This document shows positions 29,042-37,549 of a stretch of 64,000 nucleotides of DNA, in pieces. The DNA lies in contig JADQCE010000002.1 in assembly GCA_016278265.1 (NCBI GenBank), positions 124,001 to 188,000 on the forward strand, given 5' to 3'. This DNA is from Halothiobacillus sp. GTDB lineage: Bacteria; Pseudomonadota; Gammaproteobacteria; Halothiobacillales; Halothiobacillaceae. Each line of letters opens with the position of its first letter. The stretch's first letter is position 1. A model generated the notes under the pieces. That model made no database searches, was not told the DNA's origin, and saw nothing but the letters and a program-made list of their open reading frames with translations. The translations under genes were made by a program, and so were the position numbers.

Positions 29042-29920
29042 ATGGGAACCGAGAACATGACCGACAACAAGGACCAGGTGCTCGCCTGCATCGACGGCTC
29101 GCGCTCCACCGAGGCTGTCACCGACTACGCCGTGTGGGCCGCGCAGGCACTCGCCGCGCCGCTGACCTTCCTGCACGCAATCAGCAACCCGCACGCCCCG
29201 TCGAAGACCGATCTGTCCGGAAACATGACCCTCGGCGGGCGCGAGAAGCTGCTCGAGGAGATGGTCGAGCTGGAGGAAAAGCGTGGGCGGCTCGAGCGCG
29301 AGCGCGGCCGCGCGCTGCTGGCGGACGTGCTCTCGCGGGCGCGTGATCGCGGTTTTGATGCCCCCGCCGAACTGCTGAGAAACGGCGACATCACCGAGGT
29401 GATCCTGGAGCTCCAGGACGCCATGCAGATGCTGGTGCTCGGCAAGCAGGGCAAGGACGGCGACGCGGTGGCCATGCACGTGGGCAGCCATCTCGCCGGC
29501 ATCCTGTCGATGATCCACAAGCCGACCCTGGTCACCCCGCTCGAGTTCAAGCGCCCCGAGAGCTTCCTGATCGCCTACGATGGCAGCCCGACGGCCTACA
29601 AGCTCGTGGAGATGGCGGCTAACACCCCCTTGCTGCAGGGCCTGCCGGTGCACCTCCTGATGGTGGGCGAGGAGAAGCAGGCCAACTGGGACAAGATCCA
29701 GACGGCCAATACCCGGCTGCAGAAGGCCGGCTTTTCCACGCAGGTGGCCATTCGCCAGGGCAAGGTCGACGAGGCGGTGTCGATGTACATCGAGGAAAAG
29801 AACATCGATCTCTTGGCCATGGGTGCCTATGGCCACAGCCCGATCCGCTATCTCGTGCTGGGCAGCACCACCACCAAGATGATCATGAAGGCCAACGTGC
29901 CGTTGCTGGTGGTGCGCTGA
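29042..29920 (+). CDS. Tandem-domain universal stress protein
   Basis: 292 residues with two Usp domains. The first (about residues 10-160) starts QVLACIDGSRSTEAV and has LVLGKQGKDG...HVGSHLAGI. The second (about 170-292) starts FLIAYDGSPTAYKLVE and ends with the full nucleotide-binding signature MGAYGHSPIRYLVLGSTT (G-x2-G-x9-G-S/T), so ATP binding is likely there. It begins one base after the SulP stop, so the two are made together; the Usp protein may regulate the transporter (inference). A strong terminator follows. Confidence 0.92.
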   Translation: MGTENMTDNKDQVLACIDGSRSTEAVTDYAVWAAQALAAPLTFLHAISNPHAPSKTDLSGNMTLGGREKLLEEMVELEEKRGRLERERGRALLADVLSRARDRGFDAPAELLRNGDITEVILELQDAMQMLVLGKQGKDGDAVAMHVGSHLAGILSMIHKPTLVTPLEFKRPESFLIAYDGSPTAYKLVEMAANTPLLQGLPVHLLMVGEEKQANWDKIQTANTRLQKAGFSTQVAIRQGKVDEAVSMYIEEKNIDLLAMGAYGHSPIRYLVLGSTTTKMIMKANVPLLVVR

Positions 29921-29954
29921 CGCGCGTGGCGCGCCGCTTTGGCGTTGCATGAAA

Positions 29955-29993
29955 GAAAGGCCGTGCCGACGTCGGGCACGGCCTTTCGTTTTT
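29955..29993 (+). terminator. Rho-independent terminator after the Usp gene
   Basis: AAAGGCCGTGCC-GACGTC-GGGCACGGCCTTT then CGTTTTTA. It can also serve the convergent bioD transcript through the upstream A-rich side. Confidence 0.92.
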
Positions 29994-30010
29994 AGGCGGC
30001 TTTGACGTGC

Positions 30011-30721
30011 TTACGCGCCTCCGTCGACCAGTGGAGCGAGGCACTGCTGATCACGGCCAAAACGCAGCACCGGCGGCGGGTGCGCCACCAGTCGGGGCAG
30101 CCATTCGGCAAGAGAGGCGTGGTTGTCCGGCGCGTCGGCATCGTCTGGATCCTGAGGGCGCCGGTTCAGGATGATCGCGGCCACCGGGATGCCGCGATGT
30201 TCGAGGGATTCGGCAGCTGCCAGGGTGCTCGACAGGGTGCCCAGCCGGTCGGGGGTGACCAGGATCGCCGGCAGCCGCGTGTATTCGGCCAGGCGCACGT
30301 TCAGCGCATCGTCAGCCAGCGGCGAGAGCAGGCCGCCGGCGCTCTCGATGATCACACGTTCCCGGGAGGTCAGTTTGGCCAGCGAGCCGTCGAGAACCGG
30401 GGTCAGGTCGCGCTTGAAGCTCAGCGTTTCGCCCTCGCGTCGGGCGGCCTCCGGCGCGGCAACCGGGGTGAGGTAGCGGATCGGGCAGACGGTCTCGAGT
30501 GATTCGCGGTTGCCGGCGGCCTCGCGCAGGGCGATGCCGTCGGCCGGCTGTCGTTCCCCGTCACGGACCTCGCAGCCGGTTTCCACGGGCTTTCGCACGC
30601 GCGGCAGCAGGCCGTGGTCGATCAGCAGGCGGGCGAGCGCGCAGGAAACCACGGTCTTGCCGACGCCGGTGTCGGTAGCCAGCACTACCCAGCCGCGCGG
30701 ATCGTGCTCTCGCCTGCTCAT
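30011..30721 (-). CDS. bioD: Dethiobiotin synthetase
   Basis: ATP-dependent carboxylation of diaminopelargonate to dethiobiotin, 236 residues. The P-loop is [19 protein letters not shown] at residue ~12; KPVETGC (substrate lysine region), PEAARREGE and [10 protein letters not shown] motifs match BioD. The start overlaps the purC stop as ATGA. The rest of the biotin genes are not here, so it sits as an orphan coupled to purine synthesis, which is unusual but could be incidental. Confidence 0.93.
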   Translation of the reverse strand: MSRREHDPRGWVVLATDTGVGKTVVSCALARLLIDHGLLPRVRKPVETGCEVRDGERQPADGIALREAAGNRESLETVCPIRYLTPVAAPEAARREGETLSFKRDLTPVLDGSLAKLTSRERVIIESAGGLLSPLADDALNVRLAEYTRLPAILVTPDRLGTLSSTLAAAESLEHRGIPVAAIILNRRPQDPDDADAPDNHASLAEWLPRLVAHPPPVLRFGRDQQCLAPLVDGGA

Positions 30722-31635
30722 GCGATGCCGGGCAGGTCCTCGCCGGTCAGGCGGCGGTAGGCGGTCAGGTAGCGTTCGCGGGTCTGGGCGATGATCTCGT
30801 CGGGGATGGCCGGCCCCGGGGCGGTCTTGTCCCAGTCGAGGGTCTCCAGCCAGTCGCGGATGAACTGCTTGTCGAACGACGGCGGGCTGATGCCCGGGCG
30901 GTATTCGTCCGCCGGCCAGAATCGCGAGGAGTCCGGTGTCAGCGCCTCGTCGATCAGGTGGAGCGTGCCGTACTCGTCGAGGCCGAACTCGAACTTGGTG
31001 TCGGCGATGATGATGCCGCGCTTGGCGGCGTAGTCGGCCGCCAGGCGATACAGCCGCATGGCCGTGTCGCGCACCTGGGCGGCCATCTCCGGGCCGATCA
31101 GACGTTCGGTCTCGGCGAAATCGATGTTCTCGTCGTGATCGCCGACGTCGGCCTTGGTCGCCGGGGTGTAGATGGGTTCGGGCAGCTTGTCGGCCAGTTG
31201 CAGCCCCTCGGGCAGCGTGATGCCGCAGACCGCGCCGGTCGCCTGATAGTCCTTGTAGCCCGAGCCGATCAGGTAGCCGCGCACCACTGCCTCGATCGGC
31301 AGGGCCTTGAGATTGCGCACGATCACGCTGCGGCCCTCGAGCTGGGCGCGTTGTGCCTCGTCCGGCACGATGGCGGCGAGGTCCTGTGCCTCGCAGAGAT
31401 GGTTGGGCACCAGGTCAGAGCTCTTCTCGAACCAGAAGCGCGAGATCTCGGTGAGCACCCGACCCTTGTCGGGAATCGGCGTGGGGAGGATCACGTCGAA
31501 GGCCGAGACCCGGTCGGTGGTGACGATCAGCATCCGCTCGTCGTCGATGCGGTAGAGATCGCGCACCTTGCCGCGATGGATCAGTTCCAGGGCGTCGATT
31601 TGCGTTTCGAAAACGGCGGGGGCCGAGTGTGTCAT
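30718..31635 (-). CDS. purC: Phosphoribosylaminoimidazole-succinocarboxamide synthase (SAICAR synthetase)
   Basis: Purine synthesis step joining CAIR and aspartate with ATP. The 305-residue enzyme is of the longer, yeast-like form rather than the ~237-residue E. coli form: [27 protein letters not shown] at the start, [14 protein letters not shown] in the middle, and the signature [14 protein letters not shown] followed by [15 protein letters not shown]. It is the first gene of a coupled pair with bioD. It is divergent from the TlpA-fusion gene, 114 bp apart. Confidence 0.95.
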   Translation of the reverse strand: MTHSAPAVFETQIDALELIHRGKVRDLYRIDDERMLIVTTDRVSAFDVILPTPIPDKGRVLTEISRFWFEKSSDLVPNHLCEAQDLAAIVPDEAQRAQLEGRSVIVRNLKALPIEAVVRGYLIGSGYKDYQATGAVCGITLPEGLQLADKLPEPIYTPATKADVGDHDENIDFAETERLIGPEMAAQVRDTAMRLYRLAADYAAKRGIIIADTKFEFGLDEYGTLHLIDEALTPDSSRFWPADEYRPGISPPSFDKQFIRDWLETLDWDKTAPGPAIPDEIIAQTRERYLTAYRRLTGEDLPGIA

Positions 31636-31749
31636 GGGCGCTCAACTGCTAGCATGCTAAGGATTTGCCGCCCGTTGGGTATTCGGGCCGTTGGCTATTG
31701 TACGAGAGCGCGCCGCGCGATGCGATGCGCAATGACCCGGAGTATGAGT

Positions 31750-33075
31750 ATGACGTGGGGTGTTCGCATGGGGTGGCAAGGGGCGCTTGTTGCGGTGCTG
31801 CTGATGGCGTTGATCGGCGAGTCTCGGGCCGAACTGGCGATTCCCCTGGGCGAGAGCGGCGAGCAGCTTGACGTGCGAGTGATCGAGCCGCCGGGGGGCG
31901 CGTCCGCCGACAGCCCGCTGGTGCTCTGGGTCGTCAACCAGTACGGCGACACGGCTGGTCCCGACAGCGTCGCCCATGCCCTGGCACGGCGCGGCGCGAC
32001 CGTCTGGATGGTGGACGTGATGGATTCGCTATTCCTGCCGCGCACGGACGTCAATGTCCGTAACGTCGATGGCAAACCGGTCGGCTCGCTGATTCAACGC
32101 GCCGTCGAGGAAGACCGCCCCACCGTGGTGGTGGCGGCCGACCGGATGGCCGTGCCGACCCTGCGCGGGATGCGCTGGTGGCAGCAACGCACGAATGACC
32201 CCGACGCGCTGGCAGGCACCGTGCTGATCTTCCCGAGCCTGTACCGAGGCGCGCCGGTGGCGGGCGAAGAGCCGGAGCTGTTCTCGATCATCGATGCCAC
32301 CAACCTGCCGGTGATGCTGTTCCAGCCCGAGCGGGGGGTGTATCGGCATCGGCTGCTCGACCTGCGTGAACGTTTCCTTCGGGCGGGCAGCGATTTGTTC
32401 GTCCAGGTGATCCCCGGGGTGCGGGACTATTACCACATGCACCTCGAGGAGCCGCAGCTCGATTCGCTCGATCAGCTTGAGACCGTCATGGAGGACCCGG
32501 CCGAGGCCCGTGCCGTCCAGGCGCTGCCCAACGACATCCTGCGGTCGATCCCACTGCTGGCCGGGGCCGATCATCCGAGCAAGGTGCTTCCGATCGACCC
32601 GGAGCGCACCACACCCGTGGATCGTCAGACCGGGCTGCAGCCGGTCGAGCCGCAGGAGGCACCGGACTTTGAGCTAACGGATCTCGAGGGCAATCCTCAG
32701 AGCCTCGATCCCGACTTCGACGGCGTGCAGATCGTGAACTTCTGGGCGACCTGGTGCCCGGCCTGCGTCGAGGAGATCCCGTCGATGGAACGACTGGCCA
32801 GTCGGTATCCCGATCAACTGAAGATATACGCGATCGCGTTTAAGCAATCGCCCGAGCACCTGCGCGAGTTCATGCAGGACTTCGATGTCTCCTTCCCGGT
32901 GCCGGTCGATCCGGACGGCAAGGTGGCCGCAAAGTACGATGCCTTCGCCTTCCCGTCCTCGTTCCTGGTGGCCGCCGACGGCCGCATTCACTACTCGGTC
33001 AACGCCGGCATTATCTGGGATACCGAGGAGGTCGATGCGATCGTGCGGGAAATGCTGGCGATCGAGCCGGAGTGA
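31750..33075 (+). CDS. Exported fusion: alpha/beta-hydrolase-like domain plus TlpA-type thioredoxin domain
   Basis: 441-residue periplasmic protein. A signal peptide (WQGALVAVLLMALIGESRAE) is followed by a ~230-residue N-terminal domain with a hydrolase-like layout (VLWVVNQYGDTAGPDSVAHAL, TVVVAADRMAV, TVLIFPSLYRG, VMLFQPERG), somewhat like DUF3530 proteins. The nucleophile-elbow position reads AADRM instead of GxSxG, so hydrolase activity is doubtful. Residues ~303-441 form a TlpA/ResA-like thioredoxin domain with the redox motif FWATWCPAC (Cys336, Cys339) and the cis-Pro in AFPSSFLV. The ATG at 31750 has GGAG seven bases upstream; other in-frame ATGs at 31720, 31732 and 31768 are possible. 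Likely role: thiol-disulfide exchange in the periplasm; partner unknown. Confidence 0.75.
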   Translation: MTWGVRMGWQGALVAVLLMALIGESRAELAIPLGESGEQLDVRVIEPPGGASADSPLVLWVVNQYGDTAGPDSVAHALARRGATVWMVDVMDSLFLPRTDVNVRNVDGKPVGSLIQRAVEEDRPTVVVAADRMAVPTLRGMRWWQQRTNDPDALAGTVLIFPSLYRGAPVAGEEPELFSIIDATNLPVMLFQPERGVYRHRLLDLRERFLRAGSDLFVQVIPGVRDYYHMHLEEPQLDSLDQLETVMEDPAEARAVQALPNDILRSIPLLAGADHPSKVLPIDPERTTPVDRQTGLQPVEPQEAPDFELTDLEGNPQSLDPDFDGVQIVNFWATWCPACVEEIPSMERLASRYPDQLKIYAIAFKQSPEHLREFMQDFDVSFPVPVDPDGKVAAKYDAFAFPSSFLVAADGRIHYSVNAGIIWDTEEVDAIVREMLAIEPE

Positions 33076-33179
33076 GACTGGAGCAGGGAACTGAAAGCTT
33101 GAAGAGGTCAGAGGTCAGAGGTCTTTTGCGGGGCTTGAGGCCCCTGGATGCGCTGCCGGCGATCTCTTCCCGCTTTGAG

Positions 33180-34004
33180 TTAATCGCGGGGCGGCTGACA
33201 GGCCGGGCAGAACCAGGTCGATCGCTGACCGAGGAGGGTGCGCTCGACCGCGGTGCCGCAACGCCGGCACGGCTGGTCCGTGCGCTCGTAGACGTTGAGT
33301 GTCTGGCGGAAGTAGCCGGGGTTGCCCGAGGGGGCGAGAAAGTCGCGCAGTGTCGTGCCGCCCTGTTCGATGGCCGCGGCGAGCACCTGCCGGATCGCAG
33401 CGGCAAGGGCGTGACACTCGTCGCGGTCGAGCCGGCCTGCCGGGGTCATGGGGTGTATGCCGGCGAGAAACAACGCCTCGGAGGCGTAGATATTGCCCAC
33501 GCCCACCACGATGCCGGCGTTCATGATTGCCTGCTTGACGGCCACGCGCCGGCCGGCGAACCGGGTGGCGAGGTAGGCGCCATCGAAGGTCGGGCCAAGC
33601 GGCTCGGGGCCGAGCTTTTCTAGGCGCTTGTGAGGCGCATCCACCCGGTCGGTCAGCACGGCGCCGAATCGCCTCGGGTCATGCAGGCGCAAGGCCCGGC
33701 CGTTGTCGAGACGCCATTCGACGTGATCGTGCTTGCGCGGCGGATTGCGCGGGTCGTCCAGTCGCAGGCTGCCCGACATGCCCAGGTGGATCAGTGTCCG
33801 GTCGCCGCCATCGAGGCACAGCAGCAGGTATTTGGCGCGTCGCTCGACCGCCTCCACCGGGCGACCCGCGAGGAACGCAGCCAGGTCCGCGCGCACCGGC
33901 CAGCGCAAGCGGGCGTCACGCACGGTGACGCCGCTGATGCGTTGACCGACGACGAATGGCTCGATGCCGCGGCGAGTGGTCTCGACTTCGGGAAGTTCGG
34001 GCAT
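33180..34004 (-). CDS. mutM: Formamidopyrimidine-DNA glycosylase
   Basis: Removes oxidised purines such as 8-oxoguanine and nicks the abasic site. 274 residues (E. coli 269). The mature enzyme must begin at Pro2: the start chosen gives PELPEVETTRRG with catalytic Pro2 and Glu3, and Lys in RRAKYLLL. The C-terminal zinc finger is CRRC-x16-CPAC. An upstream in-frame ATG at 34013 would bury Pro2 and is rejected. It lies downstream of rpmG behind a terminator. Confidence 0.96.
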   Translation of the reverse strand: MPELPEVETTRRGIEPFVVGQRISGVTVRDARLRWPVRADLAAFLAGRPVEAVERRAKYLLLCLDGGDRTLIHLGMSGSLRLDDPRNPPRKHDHVEWRLDNGRALRLHDPRRFGAVLTDRVDAPHKRLEKLGPEPLGPTFDGAYLATRFAGRRVAVKQAIMNAGIVVGVGNIYASEALFLAGIHPMTPAGRLDRDECHALAAAIRQVLAAAIEQGGTTLRDFLAPSGNPGYFRQTLNVYERTDQPCRRCGTAVERTLLGQRSTWFCPACQPPRD

Positions 34005-34016
34005 GGTCGGCACGAA

Positions 34017-34044
34017 GAAACCCCGCGAGGTATCCTCGCGGGGT
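34017..34044 (-). terminator. Rho-independent terminator after rpmG
   Basis: Minus strand CCCCGCGAGG-ATA-CCTCGCGGGG then TTTCTT, between rpmG and mutM. Confidence 0.9.
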
Positions 34045-34096
34045 CCGTCAGGGGCCGATCAAGAGGAGCTGGCCGTCTAGTTGACGGCCGGGCGCC

Positions 34097-34252
34097 TTAC
34101 TTGATCTTGGCTTCCTTGTACATGACGTGCTTGCGTACTACCGGATCGTACTTCTTGATTTGCATCTTTTCCGGCATGTTCCGCTTGTTCTTGTCGGTGG
34201 TATAGAAGTGGCCGGTGCCGGCACTGGATACCAGTCGGATCTTGTCGCGCAT
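34097..34252 (-). CDS. rpmG: 50S ribosomal protein L33
   Basis: 51-residue large-subunit protein, read as [20 protein letters not shown]... ending [10 protein letters not shown]. It contains no cysteine, so it is the zinc-independent (C-minus) form. It is the second gene of the rpmB-rpmG pair, 38 bp after rpmB, and ends in a clear terminator. Confidence 0.96.
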   Translation of the reverse strand: MRDKIRLVSSAGTGHFYTTDKNKRNMPEKMQIKKYDPVVRKHVMYKEAKIK

Positions 34253-34290
34253 GTCGTGTTACCTGTCGATATATGGTGGTGAGCGGTGTT

Positions 34291-34527
34291 TCAGACCTTC
34301 TCGCCGCGCGCACGCATCTCGGCGATGACCGTCTCGATGCCGATCTTGTCGATCGTGCGCAGGCCGTGGCTGGAAACACGCAGGCTGATGAAGCGCTGCT
34401 CGCTCTCTACCCAGAACCGCTTCTTGTGCAGGTTCGGCAGGAAGCGACGCCGGGTCTTGTTGTTCGCGTGCGATACGTTGTTACCGACCGCCGGGCGCTT
34501 CCCGGTTACTTGGCAAACTCGGGCCAT
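34291..34527 (-). CDS. rpmB: 50S ribosomal protein L28
   Basis: 78-residue large-subunit protein, the same length as in E. coli. It begins [20 protein letters not shown] and includes [14 protein letters not shown]. The ATG at 34527 has AGGAGA six bases upstream; a longer frame to 34611 is not supported. It is first in the rpmB-rpmG operon, with a good promoter about 100 bp upstream. Confidence 0.97.
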   Translation of the reverse strand: MARVCQVTGKRPAVGNNVSHANNKTRRRFLPNLHKKRFWVESEQRFISLRVSSHGLRTIDKIGIETVIAEMRARGEKV

Positions 34528-34625
34528 GATTGTCTCCTGAGCGACTCGTCTGTTTGCGCGCGTACCGAGGGGATCGGAGCCATTCCGGCGGCCGGCACGC
34601 GGGCGGGTCAATTCAAAGGCCGCGT

Positions 34626-34654
34626 AGGATAAAAGAACCGTGCCGGCTTGGCAA
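34626..34654 (-). promoter_or_regulatory. Sigma-70-like promoter of rpmB-rpmG
   Basis: On the minus strand TTGCCA (34654-34649) and TATCCT (34631-34626) are separated by exactly 17 bases, about 100 bp before the rpmB start. Matches: -35 5/6, -10 4/6. Confidence 0.55.
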
Positions 34655-34795
34655 GGGCATCTGTTCGGTAATCGACAGCCTCGTCGTTGTGGCGGTGCTG
34701 TCGGGTGTCGAGTGGATGATTATGCGCCCCCGCCGATGGCCTTGGCCAGGTTTGAGACGAGATGATCGTATTGGCTGCCCGGCGAGCGGGGAGTT

Positions 34796-36613
34796 TCAGC
34801 CGGCCATTGGCCACACCCACAGGATCACGGGAACGGCAACGATCACCACCAGCAGCGACAGTGGCAATCCCATGCGCCAGTAATCACCGAACTGGTAGCC
34901 GCCCGGTGCCATGACCAGGGTGTTGGATTGGTGGCCGATCGGCGTGAGGAAGGCGCAGGAGGCGCCGATGGCCACCGCCATCAGGAACGGATCGGGCGAG
35001 GCGTTCATCCCCTGGGCGATCTGGATGCCGATCGGAGCGGCAAGCACCGCGGCGGCCGCGTTGTTGACGATGTTCGAGAGCAGCATGACCGCCACCATCA
35101 GCAGGGCGAGCATCATGAAGGCGGGCAGGTAATCGGCCATGCCGAGGAGGGCCTCGGCGATCATGGCCGAGCCGCCGGTGGTTTCCAGGGCCTGACCGAC
35201 TGGCAGCATGGCAGCGAGCAGGACGATCACCGGCATGTCGATTGCCCGGTAGGCGTCATCGGAGGGCAGCAGGCCCGCGATCACCATCGCCACGGCGGCA
35301 CCCACGAGCGCCGTGGCGACCGGCAGTAGGTCGAAGGCCACCAGCGCCAGCCCGGCCGCGAAGATGCTGGCGCCCAGTGCCACCCGGCGGGGACGGGCAA
35401 TCTGGAAGCCGCGTGAGGCCAGCGGCAGGCAGCCGAGTCGGCTCATCGCATCGGGTAGGCTTCCCTCGCGTCCCTGCAGCAGCAGGATGTCGCCGGGAAG
35501 AAAGCGGATATGGCTGATGCGCTGTTTCAGTCGCTTGCCCTGTCGGGCGACGGCCAGCACGTTCACTCCATAGCGCTCGCGTAGGTCCAGCGCGCCCGCC
35601 GACGTTCCAATGAGTCGCGAGTTGGGGGCGACGATCGCCTCCGCCATGGTCAACTCGCCGGCCGTTTTGTCCGTTTCCTCTGATGATTCGCTCGATTCAC
35701 CGGCGGCGAGCTCCAATCCGGTGACATCGATCAGGGCCTCGAGTCCTTCGGAGTCGGCCTCGATCAGCAGGATGTCGCCGGGCTTGAGCACCTCGTAGGT
35801 CGAGGGCAGGCGTCGGCGTTCGTCCTCGCGCAGCAGGGCGGTGACCATCACGTCGGTTTCGTCGGCGACCGATTCGATCAGTTCGTGCACGCTCCGCCCG
35901 GCGTAGGCGCTCGATTCGGGCACGCGCAATTCGGTGAGGTAGTTCTCGATCTCGAACAGTTCCTCGCCATCGGTTGGCTGGTCGCGCTGTGGCGTCAGGC
36001 GCCAGCCGATCAACGCGATGAAGGCGACCCCGACGAGCGTGATGGCCAGCCCGACCGGCAGAAAATCGAACATGCCGAAGGCCAGCGCGCCGGTGTCGGA
36101 CCGGTAGGCGGCGATGATGATGTTGGGTGGGGTGCCGATCAGGGTCAGGGTGCCACCGAGCAACGAGCCGAAGGCCAAGGGCATCAGCAGGAACGACGGC
36201 GAGCGCCCGGCGTGTCGCGCCATCCACACGGCCACCGGCATGAACAGCGCCAGGGCGCCAACGTTGTTGATGAATCCCGAGCTCAGGGCGACGACGCTGG
36301 TCAACGTAATCACCTGGACCACCGGGCGGTCGCCGACCCGGATCAATCGCCGGGCCAGTACGTCGATGACGCCCGCGTTCAGCAGCGCCCGGCTCAGGAT
36401 GAGCACCGCCGCCACGGTGATGACGGCCGGGTGGGATAGCCCGCTGAACATCGCCCCGGGCGGGACGAGTCCGGTCAGCCCGGTCGCCAGCAGCGCGAGC
36501 AGCGCGACGACGTCGTAACGCAGCCGTCCCCACACGAAGCCGGCCAGCGTCAGACCGAGAATGACAAACAGCAGTATCTGGTCACCGGTCATCGGTTCGA
36601 CTCGTGCTCCCAT
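34796..36613 (-). CDS. SLC13-family permease with two internal RCK_C (TrkA-C) domains
   Basis: 605-residue inner-membrane anion transporter of the divalent-anion/sodium symporter type. Residues 1-215 hold the first membrane half with GFINNVGALALFMP and LGGTLTLIGTPPNIIIA. Two soluble RCK_C domains follow (about 225-295, with YEVLKPGDILLIEAD; and 320-395, with HIRFLPGDILLLQG). The second membrane half (405-605) repeats the motif as LSNIVNNAAAAVLAAP and FLTPIGHQSNTLVMAP. The start is uncertain: ATG 36613 overlaps the HAD stop as TGATG, while ATG 36592 is also possible. Substrate may be sulfate or a dicarboxylate; in this lineage sulfate is attractive, but unproven. Confidence 0.87.
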   Translation of the reverse strand: MGARVEPMTGDQILLFVILGLTLAGFVWGRLRYDVVALLALLATGLTGLVPPGAMFSGLSHPAVITVAAVLILSRALLNAGVIDVLARRLIRVGDRPVVQVITLTSVVALSSGFINNVGALALFMPVAVWMARHAGRSPSFLLMPLAFGSLLGGTLTLIGTPPNIIIAAYRSDTGALAFGMFDFLPVGLAITLVGVAFIALIGWRLTPQRDQPTDGEELFEIENYLTELRVPESSAYAGRSVHELIESVADETDVMVTALLREDERRRLPSTYEVLKPGDILLIEADSEGLEALIDVTGLELAAGESSESSEETDKTAGELTMAEAIVAPNSRLIGTSAGALDLRERYGVNVLAVARQGKRLKQRISHIRFLPGDILLLQGREGSLPDAMSRLGCLPLASRGFQIARPRRVALGASIFAAGLALVAFDLLPVATALVGAAVAMVIAGLLPSDDAYRAIDMPVIVLLAAMLPVGQALETTGGSAMIAEALLGMADYLPAFMMLALLMVAVMLLSNIVNNAAAAVLAAPIGIQIAQGMNASPDPFLMAVAIGASCAFLTPIGHQSNTLVMAPGGYQFGDYWRMGLPLSLLVVIVAVPVILWVWPMAG

Positions 36614-37388
36614 CACGCTGGCAGGTCCGCGATCGAGTCGAGCACCCCGTCGGGCGAGATGCCTCGGTCGAGGTCCTCCGGGCGGAACTTGCCGGTGCGT
36701 ACCTGCACCGCGCGCAGTCCGGCCCGCTGGGCGCCATCGATGTCGCCCATGATGTCGTCACCGATCATCCATGCCTGATCGACACGGCTGTCCATGTCTT
36801 CGACGGCCAACCGGAAGAACGAGGCGCTGGGTTTGCGGAGCACGACCGCCTGCCGGTCGAGCGCGTACTCGAGCCCGCGCACGAACGGCCCGACGTCCAG
36901 CCGGGGGCCGTCCTCGGCTTCCCAGAAGCGCGTCATGCCCAGCGCCACCAATGCCGCGTCCGGATTTTGTTTGAGCCAGCGGAAGGCGCGATTGTAGGTG
37001 GCGAAATCCCAGCCTTCGCCCAGATCCCCCAGGACGACGGCCGAGACGGGATCGCCTTCCGAACTGGCCCGCCGGAGCGATCTGAAATCCTCCTCGGTTG
37101 CCGGGGGCACAACAGGCCGACGGGCCCGTCGGCCTGTTGTGCCAGCCACTGTCTGGCGACGACCGGTGGCGTGATGATCTCGTCTTCGCTCGCCTCGATG
37201 CCCATTTTCTGAAGTTTCTCGACCAGCGCGGCCCGAGGTCGGGACGTGGTGTTCGTGACGAAACGGAATGGCATGGCGTTGCGACGACACCACTCGAGGG
37301 TCGCGGTCGCGCCGTCGATGGGCCGGCCGCCGACGTAGAGCACGCCGTCCATGTCGAAGAGGATCGTCTGCATCGTGGATCTATCCAT
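36613..37388 (-). pseudogene. HAD-IIA family phosphatase, broken by a -1 frameshift
   Basis: Two frames together encode one HAD phosphatase (LHPP/NagD-like). The 5' part from 37388 (or 37373) reads [20 protein letters not shown] (HAD motif I), [17 protein letters not shown] and QQADGPVGLL. The correct sequence then continues in another frame as VPPATEEDFRSLRR...VVLGDLGEGWDF...LRKPSASFFRLA...WMIGDDIMGDIDGAQRAG (motifs III/IV) to 36613. One base is missing at about 37110-37112, inside a perfect 38-bp palindrome. Adding it gives about 258 residues, the normal length. Only one lesion is visible, so this is a fresh mutation or a sequence error. The gene ends overlapping the SLC13 start. Confidence 0.82.
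37106..37143. repeat. Perfect 38-bp palindrome inside the HAD gene
   Basis: Two 19-base arms, beginning GGCACAACAGGCC, meet at GGG|CCC with no mismatch and no loop. The frameshift in the HAD gene maps to one arm. Confidence 0.95.
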
Positions 37389-37549
37389 TGCCTTCTGCCC
37401 GTGGCTTGTCTCTCTGTATAGCAGGGGTGGCGCCCGATGACCCTCGCCGGGGCTTTGCTATGATGATCCGCCTTTGCCCGGCCGGGCGGATGGATTCTCC
37501 CGCCCGGCCCGGAACATGCCGTATTCACCCGCTTCAAGAAGTCACATTT

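Noticed and set aside
27475-29121. 548-codon minus-strand frame opposite the SulP gene
   Set aside because: His/Asp/Arg-rich shadow translation antisense to a clear transporter; no ribosome site or family match.
30011-31635. Biotin operon
   Set aside because: Only bioD is present, coupled to purC; no bioA, B, C, F or H gene lies in the window.
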